A DNA stretch of 7,279 nt from Sulfurimonas sp. (GCA_026988735.1 JALSKR010000257.1:1-7279), one strand, 5' to 3'; counted from the first letter of the stretch, positions 1 to 7,070 are shown. A program made the numbers and translations. The notes: generated by a model not told the origin, from the sequence alone.

Positions 1-2176
1 CAAGACCTAAAGATATTTTATTTCCTTTAAATTCTAAAATTTCTACCTTTATTTTATCGCCTTCACTTAAAATATCGCTTACATTCTCCACACGTTTGTC
101 TTTTGAAAGTTTAGATATGTGTAACAGCCCGTCTGTTCCGTCAGGCAACTCTATAAAAGCACCAAAGTCAACAATTTTTTTCACAGTCCCTTCGTATTTC
201 CCACCTACTTCATATTTTATTTTTTCTTTTTTCGGTGCATTGACAATTTTTTGAATATGCTCTTTTGCTCCCTCTACACCATTTTTGTTTTTACCGGTAA
301 TTTTAACTTTTCCCTCTTTTTTATCGATATCTATCGCCACTTCAAATTTTTCAATCATTTCACGAATTGTCTTCCCTGCCTGCCCTATGATTTCGCCGAT
401 AAATCCCGGATCTATATGAAAAAATTCAGTAACAGGCAAGACGCCGTCATTAAATTCTATTTTAGACTCGGCATCAAGCATAATATCAATAATATGTGCA
501 CGCCCCTCTTTTGCCTGATACAGTGCTTCTTTTAAAATATTCAGACTCACACCACCGAGTTTGATATCCATCTGCATAGCGGTAATGCCCTCTTTTGAGC
601 CGGTAACCTTGAAGTCCATATCTCCGTCATGATCCTCAAGACCCATAATATCAGAAAGAATTGCATAACGCTCTCCTTCGCTTATCATACCCATGGCAAT
701 ACCTGCAACTGTATCACTTGTCTCAAGCCCTGCAGCTTTGAGTGCCAGATATCCACCACATACTGTAGCCATTGAAGAAGAACCGTTCGACTCCAGTATT
801 TCAGACACAAGACGAACAGTCTGTCCATCAAGATCAAGAATCGGTTCAAGTGCACGTTTTGCTAAATTTCCGTGTCCGAGTTCACGTCTTTTTGTTCCCA
901 TAATAGGAGAAGCTTCCCCTACCGAAAATCCGGGGAAGTTATAATGCACCATAAAGTTTTCATTTTGCGTGCCGGAATCTGTCAGACCTTCAAACATCTG
1001 TGCATCTTTTGGTCCGCCCATTGTTAAAACAACAAGAGCCTGTGTCTGTCCACGTGTAAAGAGACAAGAAGCATGCGCAGCAGGCAATACATTTGTATCA
1101 ATATTGATAGGACGTATTTCTGTCAGTGTACGTCCGTCAGCTCTCACTTTCTCATTGAGTATCTGTGCACGCACCTGCTCTTTTTTGACTGCTTCTATTG
1201 CCGCTTTAAGCTCAAGCTCATCCCACTCCAGATTATTGGTAAGAATTCTTTTTCTTAAATTTCTCAAAGCTGTTGAGCGTTCAGATTTTGCCATTTGATT
1301 CATTGCTGCTATGATATCTTGCATATGACGCTCTTTCACAAAGGCCACCATCTCTTCATTTAAACCGTCTGTTTTGAGCTCCAAAGGTTTTATCTCTTTT
1401 TGGTACGGTCCAAATGCCACTTCATATTCAACATTGGATGCAAAAAGGATTTTTTCGGTTTTATCAAGCACTTCTATTAATTCATCTTCAGGCATTGCAT
1501 TGGATACATGTGTATCTACAACTATTGTGCCAAGACTCGGATCCATCATCGGGTCAAGCATCGGCTCGTATGTCTCTTCAACCTCAACCTTTTCACTGCC
1601 GATAGAACGCATCTCTATCATCAGCAAATCTTTTTTCGTTCCAGAAAGATACAAATCCAATGTAGAGTTTTTTAACTGTGAAAGTGTAGGATTCAGTACA
1701 AGCTCTCCGTCTACTTTTGCCGCACGCACCGCACATACACTGCTGTTTATATCTATGTCCGAAGTAAAAAGTGCCGCAGAAGCGGCATTAAGAGCAAGGA
1801 CCTGCATATCAGACTCAGCATCTGCTGAAAAAACCATAATGGTAATTTGTGTCGGATGTCCGAATCCTTTTGGAAACAAAGGACGCAGACTTCTGTCCAC
1901 TATTCGTGATGTCAAAGTTTCAAAATCACTCGGTTTTGTTTCACGTTTGAAAAATCCTCCCGGAATTTTTCCGGCTGCATAGGTTTTTTCTATATACTGC
2001 ACAGTCAAAGGCAAAAAATCGTCTTTGACAATTTCAGTCTCATCAATTACTACAGTAGCCAATATTACAGTTTTACCTGATTTAAGCCATGCAGAACCGT
2101 TTGCCTGTTTGGCAACATCGCCAAAGGAGTACTCTTCTACTCTATTTTCTAATTCTAATTTTACATCATACGTCAT
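1..2176 (-). CDS. pnp: Polyribonucleotide nucleotidyltransferase (PNPase), 3' end cut by window edge
   Basis: PNPase degrades RNA from the 3' end with phosphate, releasing nucleoside diphosphates, and is a core cytoplasmic RNA-turnover enzyme. I translated this frame by hand: it is open for 725 codons from ATG at 2176 to the left edge with no stop or frameshift. Domains in order: first RNase PH-like domain with the RNA-contacting loop GGFFKRE (residues 73-79) and DRSLRPLFPKG; a helical linker; second RNase PH domain with the metal/catalytic motif EDHDGDMDF (514-522; D515 and D521 match E. coli D486 and D492); KH domain with the loop GQAG (598-601); S1 domain from about 657, including VDFGAFIELPDGTDGLLHIS. 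The last visible residues are ISLGL, so only a short tail is missing. The start has AAGGA six bases upstream (2183-2187) and ATGA overlaps the upstream stop. Residues about 190-223 are an acidic insert absent from E. coli PNPase. Identification is very secure. Confidence 0.98.
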   Translation of the reverse strand, partial: MTYDVKLELENRVEEYSFGDVAKQANGSAWLKSGKTVILATVVIDETEIVKDDFLPLTVQYIEKTYAAGKIPGGFFKRETKPSDFETLTSRIVDRSLRPLFPKGFGHPTQITIMVFSADAESDMQVLALNAASAALFTSDIDINSSVCAVRAAKVDGELVLNPTLSQLKNSTLDLYLSGTKKDLLMIEMRSIGSEKVEVEETYEPMLDPMMDPSLGTIVVDTHVSNAMPEDELIEVLDKTEKILFASNVEYEVAFGPYQKEIKPLELKTDGLNEEMVAFVKERHMQDIIAAMNQMAKSERSTALRNLRKRILTNNLEWDELELKAAIEAVKKEQVRAQILNEKVRADGRTLTEIRPINIDTNVLPAAHASCLFTRGQTQALVVLTMGGPKDAQMFEGLTDSGTQNENFMVHYNFPGFSVGEASPIMGTKRRELGHGNLAKRALEPILDLDGQTVRLVSEILESNGSSSMATVCGGYLALKAAGLETSDTVAGIAMGMISEGERYAILSDIMGLEDHDGDMDFKVTGSKEGITAMQMDIKLGGVSLNILKEALYQAKEGRAHIIDIMLDAESKIEFNDGVLPVTEFFHIDPGFIGEIIGQAGKTIREMIEKFEVAIDIDKKEGKVKITGKNKNGVEGAKEHIQKIVNAPKKEKIKYEVGGKYEGTVKKIVDFGAFIELPDGTDGLLHISKLSKDKRVENVSDILSEGDKIKVEILEFKGNKISLGL

Positions 2177-2841
2177 CTGTTATCCTTTAAATCTTTACTG
2201 AGTATTTCTTCTATTTCTTCATCGTCCATTATTGTTAAATTCTTATAATAGAGTGATGTTTCTACATAGTCATCTATGTCGTAAAGAAAAAATATATCAT
2301 CTACGAACGTTTCTAACAATTCTAAAACATCTCTTGGCAGCACAGGACTGGCAATATAAACTGCTTTTGGTTTTTGTGCCAAAACTGTTTTGAGTGCAGT
2401 CATAAACTTGCTTCCTGTCTCACTTCCCTCATCTACTAATAAAACAATCTTGTTTTTCATAAGAGGAAACGGTCTTCCCTTGCGATACTTATATATATAG
2501 CTAAGTATATCTTCTTCATGCTTTCTATGAGCTTCTCCGTAGATATAATCATACTGTATTTCAAAAGCATTAATCAACTCTTCATTGAGTACAATCTCTT
2601 CTGTCTCACTGACTCTGGCAACTTCGCACTCAGGATTGTTTGGTGCCATAATTGCTTCTAAAAAAAGAATTTCCAAATTATTTTTCAACTTGCCTTTTAT
2701 CAGTGAGGCCAATTCAAGTCCGCCTTTTGACACTGCAACAATATTCCATGCTTCTTCTTTTAATTTTTGCATAGGCAGTACATCACGGAGCTTTTGTGCC
2801 GCATCTTCTCTGTCTTGTAAAATATGCTTATACTTTTGCAT
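2173..2841 (-). CDS. Phosphoribosyltransferase-like protein (COG1926 type), function unknown
   Basis: A soluble 222-residue protein with a type I phosphoribosyltransferase fold. Visible signs: an N-terminal segment ending in VAVSKGGLELASLIKGKL (about 35-52), where this family usually has a PRGG-like loop; APNNPECEVARVSE (66-79), like the P-x-NPE region of COG1926 proteins; VLNEELI (84-90); the PRPP-loop candidate KIVLLVDEGSETG (131-143); IASPVLPRD (163-171), where the family has A-x-PV-x-P; and a C-terminal LYYKNLTIMDDEEIEEIL resembling the family's FY-x-x-F-x-x-x-x-D-E-E ending. The PRPP loop reads DEGSETG rather than the usual DDGxATG, so catalysis is uncertain. The start ATG has AGGA nine bases upstream, and the 3' end overlaps pnp by four bases. 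This position next to pnp hints at a nucleotide-linked role, but substrate and reaction are unknown. Family assignment is fairly sure; function is not. Confidence 0.88.
   Translation of the reverse strand: MQKYKHILQDREDAAQKLRDVLPMQKLKEEAWNIVAVSKGGLELASLIKGKLKNNLEILFLEAIMAPNNPECEVARVSETEEIVLNEELINAFEIQYDYIYGEAHRKHEEDILSYIYKYRKGRPFPLMKNKIVLLVDEGSETGSKFMTALKTVLAQKPKAVYIASPVLPRDVLELLETFVDDIFFLYDIDDYVETSLYYKNLTIMDDEEIEEILSKDLKDNR
2183..2187 (-). promoter_or_regulatory. Ribosome binding site of pnp
   Basis: AAGGA on the minus strand lies six bases before the ATG at 2176. It sits inside the last codons of the phosphoribosyltransferase gene. It fixes the pnp start and, with the ATGA overlap, suggests coupled translation. 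Confidence 0.8.
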
Positions 2842-2850
2842 CTTTTTGCA

Positions 2851-2855
2851 TCCTA
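2851..2855 (-). promoter_or_regulatory. Stop codon of lptD fused to ribosome binding site of next gene
   Basis: The minus strand reads TAGGA, so the lptD stop TAG supplies the first bases of the AGGA motif that serves the phosphoribosyltransferase ATG at 2841, nine bases further on. Ribosomes ending lptD finish on the next gene's binding site, consistent with translational coupling. Confidence 0.7.
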
Positions 2856-5045
2856 TTTTGTATCATTTGGCAACTTGTATGAAAGAAAAGAGCTGCCGGC
2901 ATTTGCTTTCATTAACGGTTTTAAAATTATAGTCAAATAAATAAATCTGTCATACACAGAGGAAGTGGTACTTCCGACTGTAGTCAAGACAGGTCTGTTG
3001 TTTTCGGTGTACTGCACTCCAAAATCCCAACATCGCTTTGTGTACAAAAATCCGAAAGAGAAACTTTTTCTTTCTTTTGATTCTAAATCGTAATTATAGC
3101 TTGTATTATAAGAATAATGCCTATTGTAAGTATATTTTACATTTGAGGTCAGATAACTTGTATATGGTGTATATGTCGCTGTTTTTGGCAAAAAAGTATT
3201 TTTATACAAATGTGACAGTGAAATGTTCAACCCATACCTGTTCAATGAAATTTGATTCAAAATCTTTGAAAACTTCTTCTCTTTATAATTGTAAAACATG
3301 TTATTGTAATAGGACAAAAAACTTGTTATTTTATAATCAAGCTCATTTTCCAAATCCCCATACCGCTCTTTTGTATTTTCGTAAGAGATATTTTGGGAGA
3401 GTCTGTGATAAACAATCTCCTGTGCAGAACTGTCATAAAAATACTGCTGAAAGTTTATCTGTGTATCATTCTGAATTGTGGCAATATTATAAAACTCACA
3501 TCTTTGGGCATAATTTGGATCTGCCTTATTTGTAAAATCTGAACAGTAGTCCATATTATCCTGATAAAAACCATCTTTTTTACTCCAGCCTTTCGCGTTA
3601 TAACGCACTTCAAAGCCCACAACATGACTAAAATTTTTATATGCCTTTGTCAACTGTGTTGCAACAGCAACACTATGGTAGTTACTGGCATAAAAACCGT
3701 CATTATATTCAAAACCCGGAATTGGATTTTGTTCATGTCCGCTAAATTGAGAATGTTGCAGATACAGATTTGCGTTGTATGAAAGATTGATATATTCACC
3801 GAACAATGGTGTCTGAAATGTTACAGGCAAATTTACATCTGTTTGAATTACTTTTTTGTTTATGATTCTTTGTATATTATTACTTTGCACATCAAATGAG
3901 TACAGAAAATGATCTTTTAAAAAAGTATCTACATAATGATGGTATTGGACAGTTGGAAGCTTCTGAAGCGTATTGTCATTTGTCTGAAGTGTCAAATCTT
4001 CATAATATTTAAAATAGGCGCCTATATAGTTATCATTCGTATTATAAAAAGCATTCACCCGTGAAAGTACCTGTGTTGCGGTTGCCTGCTGCAGTGCATT
4101 GTTGTTTTGTGCAAGGTTAATGTAGTCAACATCATTCATATGGTTAATATCTGCATATATGCCGGACTGTCCAGTCAGCTGAAGTCCAAACCATTGGTTC
4201 AGAGGATTTGTATTGTCATATTTAAAATTAAATCCGTAATGAGACTGGTTTTGCAGATTATATGTTACATAATAGTCCTCGTTTTCTTTAAAATATCCTG
4301 CTCTGAATTCTCCGTGCGATACAGTAGAGTCCACAAATCTGAAAGTAGTATAGACTCCTTTTCCTCTTGTGGTTCTGATTTGTGGGTTTATCTCTAAATC
4401 CCACCAGTTTTGTGTCGCAATATAAAAGGGCTGTTCATAATAAAACCCTTCTGTTGAAGATATACCAAACGATGGTTTGAGAAGCCCCGTTCTTCGTGTT
4501 GTATCTAAAGAATAACCGAAATATGGCGTGTAAAATACCGGTATGTCATAAATATAAAGACGTGCGTTGTATAAGTTAATCCATTTTGAGTCTGCATTAT
4601 AATCTGATGAAGAAAACTCCATTGTCCATAAAGGATCTACAGGATCACATCCACTGACTGAACCTGAAGTGATATCCAACAGTGCTCCTTTGGATTCACC
4701 TTCATTTGCACTGATCCAGACATCAGATTTGTTCTCGAGCAGATAAAGCGGCTTAAAATAACGCTCTTTTTTTGCCAAATTGAGTTTTGCATATTTTCCG
4801 AGTATTTTATACTTTTTGTTATGGTTGAGCCGTACTTTTCCAAAGAGTTCTAAATCTTGCGTTTTTCGATTATACACTGCTCTTTGAGCAGTTAAAAAAT
4901 AATCTTTGTAGACAACACTGACTCCTCCATCCGCATGAACAACATTGTCTTTCGATTTGACAGATGATGCATATATTTCAATCTTGTCATCTGCAATCAG
5001 AATACTCACACATGCGAGAAGGGAAAAAAGAAAATATTTAAGCAT
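2853..5045 (-). CDS. lptD: LPS-assembly protein LptD (outer-membrane translocon)
   Basis: LptD inserts lipopolysaccharide/lipooligosaccharide into the outer leaflet of the outer membrane, normally with the LptE lipoprotein plug; no lptE is in this window. The protein has 730 residues, close to the usual size. It starts with a Sec signal peptide (about 1-18, probable cut after ILIA). An LptA/OstA-like beta-jellyroll follows (about 20-130: DNVVHADGGVSVVYKDYFLTA region). Then come the family marks SGCDPVDPLWTME (131-143) and DIPVFYTPYFGYSLDTTRRTGLLKPSFG (positions 167-194; key residues PVFY-x-PYF and R-x-G-L-L-x-P). The rest is a long aromatic-rich beta-barrel. Mature cysteines are C133, C501, C516 and C672, enough for disulfides but not spaced as in E. 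coli. The ATG overlaps the RDD gene by eight bases and has only a weak GGTGA site, so translation is probably coupled. C12 follows LLA, but the hydrophobic stretch before it is too short for a convincing lipoprotein signal. Confidence 0.96.
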   Translation of the reverse strand: MLKYFLFSLLACVSILIADDKIEIYASSVKSKDNVVHADGGVSVVYKDYFLTAQRAVYNRKTQDLELFGKVRLNHNKKYKILGKYAKLNLAKKERYFKPLYLLENKSDVWISANEGESKGALLDITSGSVSGCDPVDPLWTMEFSSSDYNADSKWINLYNARLYIYDIPVFYTPYFGYSLDTTRRTGLLKPSFGISSTEGFYYEQPFYIATQNWWDLEINPQIRTTRGKGVYTTFRFVDSTVSHGEFRAGYFKENEDYYVTYNLQNQSHYGFNFKYDNTNPLNQWFGLQLTGQSGIYADINHMNDVDYINLAQNNNALQQATATQVLSRVNAFYNTNDNYIGAYFKYYEDLTLQTNDNTLQKLPTVQYHHYVDTFLKDHFLYSFDVQSNNIQRIINKKVIQTDVNLPVTFQTPLFGEYINLSYNANLYLQHSQFSGHEQNPIPGFEYNDGFYASNYHSVAVATQLTKAYKNFSHVVGFEVRYNAKGWSKKDGFYQDNMDYCSDFTNKADPNYAQRCEFYNIATIQNDTQINFQQYFYDSSAQEIVYHRLSQNISYENTKERYGDLENELDYKITSFLSYYNNMFYNYKEKKFSKILNQISLNRYGLNISLSHLYKNTFLPKTATYTPYTSYLTSNVKYTYNRHYSYNTSYNYDLESKERKSFSFGFLYTKRCWDFGVQYTENNRPVLTTVGSTTSSVYDRFIYLTIILKPLMKANAGSSFLSYKLPNDTK

Positions 5046-5487
5046 CTATCACCAAAGTTTTTGCGGTTTTATCATGCCATGCCTGACGCGCTGGATCAAA
5101 CATTCCCCATAAAAAACCCAGATAAAAAATCATTTCACTGATAATCCTGAAAACTGCCCTGTTGAGTGCTACTGCAAAGTTCGGATTATCCAATGTTCGC
5201 ACATCAATAACCTTTATTTTCATTGCCAATTTTCCCAAAGTAGCACCATACTGCATAACAAAAAAAGTTTGATAGACGATTTTCATCACAATATACTGCA
5301 TGACATAAGTATTTGTCAGTACAATAATATCTTTCACAGTTTGTGCATTTGCAAATGAATCAGACATTGCGATAATAAGCAAAAAAGAGAGAAGCATTTC
5401 ATCTATAAAAAATGCCATTGCCCTTTTTTTAATAGAGGCGAGTTGTAAATGTTCTCGGTTAAGAAGTTTTTCAATCTCTTCATTCAA
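5038..5487 (-). CDS. RDD-family inner-membrane protein
   Basis: A small integral membrane protein of 149 residues. RDD proteins are named for conserved Arg and Asp residues; their roles are mostly unknown, with some reported as transporters or accessory membrane proteins. Here the marks are KKRAMAFFIDEML (R22, D29), the loop GATLGKLAMKIKVIDV (81-96) and the ending RQAWHDKTAKTLVID (134-148). Three membrane segments are likely at about 24-41, 60-80 and 112-130. The start is TTG at 5487: an in-frame TGA lies six bases upstream, no earlier ATG is possible, and the next in-frame ATG (residue 24) would remove the conserved first Arg. AGGA, eight bases before the TTG, includes part of the purD stop. 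The 3' end overlaps lptD by eight bases. Position beside lptD in the same operon suggests an envelope role, but that is inference only. Confidence 0.92.
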   Translation of the reverse strand: MNEEIEKLLNREHLQLASIKKRAMAFFIDEMLLSFLLIIAMSDSFANAQTVKDIIVLTNTYVMQYIVMKIVYQTFFVMQYGATLGKLAMKIKVIDVRTLDNPNFAVALNRAVFRIISEMIFYLGFLWGMFDPARQAWHDKTAKTLVIDA

Positions 5488-5495
5488 AATTCATA

Positions 5496-5501
5496 TTCCT
5501 A
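5496..5501 (-). promoter_or_regulatory. Stop codon of purD fused to ribosome binding site of RDD gene
   Basis: The minus strand reads TAGGAA: the TAG stop of purD runs into AGGAA, which lies eight bases before the TTG start at 5487. This site decides the TTG start, since no in-frame ATG has such spacing. The same stop/binding-site fusion recurs at the end of lptD. Confidence 0.7.
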
Positions 5502-6764
5502 AAGAGCTTGGTAGGCGATATCTGTACGAAGTTTTTTTCCTGCAAAATGAACCTGTCCACATCTCATGTAGGCTCTGTCACGTGCCTCTTTGATACTCTC
5601 ACCCAAGCCGACACAAACCAAAACACGTCCGCCTGTGGCATAGAGTTTGTCATCTTCCATTGTAACGCCTGCAAAGGATATATGTGTATTTTCTGCTATT
5701 TCTTTGTGCTTGACATCATCCAGAATAATTTCCGCCGGTGTCGATGGTCCGTAGGGATAGTTTTCACTTGCCATGACAACCCCCACAGCATACTGGTCTG
5801 AAAACTCTACTTTTATCTCACCCAAACGGTTTGTTGCCGCTTTGTAAAACATATCAGAGACACTTGAGGTCATTAGCGGCATTAAAATTTCGCACTCAGG
5901 ATCTCCAAAACGCACATTAAACTCCAAAGTGATTGGCTCACCGTTTACCACCATAATGCCGATAAAAAGTACACCCTCAAACGGTGCACCCTCTTGTTGC
6001 ATTCCCTCAAGTGTCGGACGGATAATACGCTCTCGTACTTTTTGGTAGAGCGCTTCATCTACAAGCGGTGTCGGGGCATAGGCACCCATACCGCCTGTAT
6101 TTGGACCTTTGTCACCGTCAAGCAGGCGTTTATGATCCTGTGCAGCCGGAAGCAGAATATAATCTTTCCCGTCACACACCGCAAACATAGAGAGTTCATA
6201 CCCGTCTAAGAACTCTTCAACGATTACTTTTTTACCTGCATCACCGAAACTTTTTCCGCTGAGCATCTCAGAAATTGCTTTTTTTGCCTCATCATGGGAT
6301 TGTGCAATGATGACACCCTTTCCGCCACATAGCCCATCCGCTTTGACAACTATGGGCACAGACAACGAATTGGTAAATTTAAACAAATCTTCAATCGAAT
6401 CACTCTCAATATATCTTGCTGTCGGAATGTCATATTTTGCCAAAAAGTTTTTCATATAAACTTTTGAACCTTCAAGCTGAGCGGCCTCTTTACTCGGTCC
6501 GAAAATCGTCAGACCTTTTGCTTTAAATATATCAACAACACCGTCAACCAAAGGCGCTTCAGGACCTACTATAGTCAAATCAATCCCATTTTCTTTAGCA
6601 AATACTGCCAAATCATTGTAATCTTTGATATTGAGATTTGTTCCAAGATTATTTGTTGCACCGTTTCCAGGCTGGAAAAAAAGCTCATGCTCCTCTTCTT
6701 CATTTTTTATAGCACGGGCAATAGAGTATTCTCGTCCACCGCTTCCCAAGATCAATATTTTCAT
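5499..6764 (-). CDS. purD: Phosphoribosylamine--glycine ligase (GAR synthetase)
   Basis: PurD joins glycine to 5-phosphoribosylamine with ATP, the second step of de novo purine synthesis, in the cytoplasm. The protein has 421 residues, near the usual 420-430. Motifs in order: GSGGRE (7-12) at the N-terminal nucleotide-like fold; [10 protein letters not shown] (66-75); an ATP-grasp domain with [13 protein letters not shown] (139-151) and [11 protein letters not shown] (182-192); [19 protein letters not shown] (211-229); [10 protein letters not shown] (281-290), the family signature; and a C-terminal domain with YATGGRVL. I place the start at 6764 ([10 protein letters not shown]): GGAG sits six bases upstream (6771-6774). 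A longer in-frame ATG at 6776 would add four residues (MEMQ), overlap that site and lack its own binding site. It is the first protein gene downstream of the 6S RNA and the AT hairpin, and heads a tightly packed operon. Confidence 0.98.
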   Translation of the reverse strand: MKILILGSGGREYSIARAIKNEEEEHELFFQPGNGATNNLGTNLNIKDYNDLAVFAKENGIDLTIVGPEAPLVDGVVDIFKAKGLTIFGPSKEAAQLEGSKVYMKNFLAKYDIPTARYIESDSIEDLFKFTNSLSVPIVVKADGLCGGKGVIIAQSHDEAKKAISEMLSGKSFGDAGKKVIVEEFLDGYELSMFAVCDGKDYILLPAAQDHKRLLDGDKGPNTGGMGAYAPTPLVDEALYQKVRERIIRPTLEGMQQEGAPFEGVLFIGIMVVNGEPITLEFNVRFGDPECEILMPLMTSSVSDMFYKAATNRLGEIKVEFSDQYAVGVVMASENYPYGPSTPAEIILDDVKHKEIAENTHISFAGVTMEDDKLYATGGRVLVCVGLGESIKEARDRAYMRCGQVHFAGKKLRTDIAYQAL

Positions 6765-6770
6765 TTGCAT

Positions 6771-6774
6771 CTCC
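6771..6774 (-). promoter_or_regulatory. Ribosome binding site of purD
   Basis: GGAG on the minus strand is six bases before the ATG at 6764. It decides between that start and the in-frame ATG at 6776, which overlaps this motif. Confidence 0.8.
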
Positions 6775-6784
6775 ATAAGTTGTT

Positions 6785-6830
6785 AAAAAAATTTATTTGT
6801 CTTACCACCATAAAACAAATAAATTTTTTT
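6785..6830 (-). terminator. Perfect 16-bp AT-rich hairpin between 6S RNA and purD
   Basis: The arms at 6785-6800 and 6815-6830 are exact reverse complements (16 of 16), separated by a 14-base loop. One arm begins with seven A and the other ends with seven T, so on either strand the hairpin ends in a T run. It starts just past the 6S RNA closing stem and ends 21 bases before the purD start. I read it as the likely terminator or attenuator of the 6S transcript with partial read-through into purD. The stem has only one GC pair, weaker than a classic terminator, so it could instead be a 5' UTR stability or processing element. Confidence 0.6.
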
Positions 6831-6833
6831 GTA

Positions 6834-7034
6834 TTAACCCGAGTAGCCGTCGCACTATTGGCTTGGTTCTAAAAGCCGAATTTGGGTGAAGAGAGGATTG
6901 CCTAACGGCGGCAATTTCATCGGCAGAGTCAACATACCTCAAGCGAAATCACCGACACACAACAACCCTACTGGTTCACGTTGTGAATATGTAGAACCCG
7001 CATATATGTGCTGACACGAACTACTCAGATTAAC
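6834..7034 (-). ncRNA. ssrS: 6S RNA, regulator of RNA polymerase
   Basis: 6S RNA mimics an open promoter, binds the housekeeping-sigma RNA polymerase and restrains transcription as growth slows. The RNA runs from about 7034 to 6834, roughly 200 nt, near the usual 180-200. The ends at 7021-7033 and 6834-6846 pair over 13 positions with two G-U wobbles, giving the closing stem. The 5' side CTGAGTAGTTCGTG resembles E. coli 6S CUGAGAUGUUCGC, and the 3' side TGCGACGGCTACTCGG resembles UGCGGCGGCAUCUCGG. A terminal hairpin is seen at 6897-6915 (6-bp stem, 7-base loop) and a smaller one at 6975-6987. There is no plausible reading frame. The position upstream of purD matches my memory of epsilonproteobacterial 6S genes. 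A covariance search was not possible; tmRNA, RNase P RNA and SRP RNA fit worse. Confidence 0.88.
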
Positions 7035-7040
7035 AGGATA

Positions 7041-7070
7041 ATTATACTAAAAATATGCTTGTTTTTATTT
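7041..7070 (-). promoter_or_regulatory. Promoter of 6S RNA (and probably of the purD operon)
   Basis: A perfect TATAAT lies at 7041-7046 on the minus strand. Seven bases later, G7034 is a well-placed transcription start, just before the closing stem of the 6S RNA. Upstream, 17 bases away, there is only AATAAA and A/T runs, with no TTGACA-like -35, as is typical of housekeeping promoters in this phylum. The upstream part overlaps the hemD stop codon. No other convincing promoter is seen in the window. Confidence 0.75.

Noticed and set aside
693..1982. Several plus-strand open frames of 60-200 codons opposite pnp
   Set aside because: The minus strand is a clean 725-codon PNPase frame with all catalytic motifs. 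The plus-strand frames have serine-rich, low-complexity translations typical of antisense shadows and no recognisable domain.
3038..3535. Plus-strand 165-codon frame opposite lptD
   Set aside because: Lies wholly within lptD, is rich in Cys, Tyr, Phe and Lys without any motif, and has no promoter or ribosome binding site.
5006..5045. Lipoprotein signal at the LptD N-terminus (LLAC)
   Set aside because: The hydrophobic stretch before C12 is only about eight residues, the sequence continues hydrophobic past it, and LptD is a barrel protein cleaved by signal peptidase I in known cases.
6831..6836. TAATAC on the minus strand as a possible separate purD promoter
   Set aside because: Only three of six positions match TATAAT, no upstream element is seen, and the start would fall inside the hairpin arm.
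6687..6872. Plus-strand 61-codon frame across the purD start and hairpin
   Set aside because: Covers the inverted repeat and part of the 6S RNA; its composition reflects the A/T runs, and no binding site or homology is evident.
6834..7034. The 6S region as tmRNA, RNase P RNA or a riboswitch
   Set aside because: No tRNA-like ends or tag reading frame, no RNase P conserved core, length and both terminal sequences match 6S RNA, and the closing stem spans the entire element.
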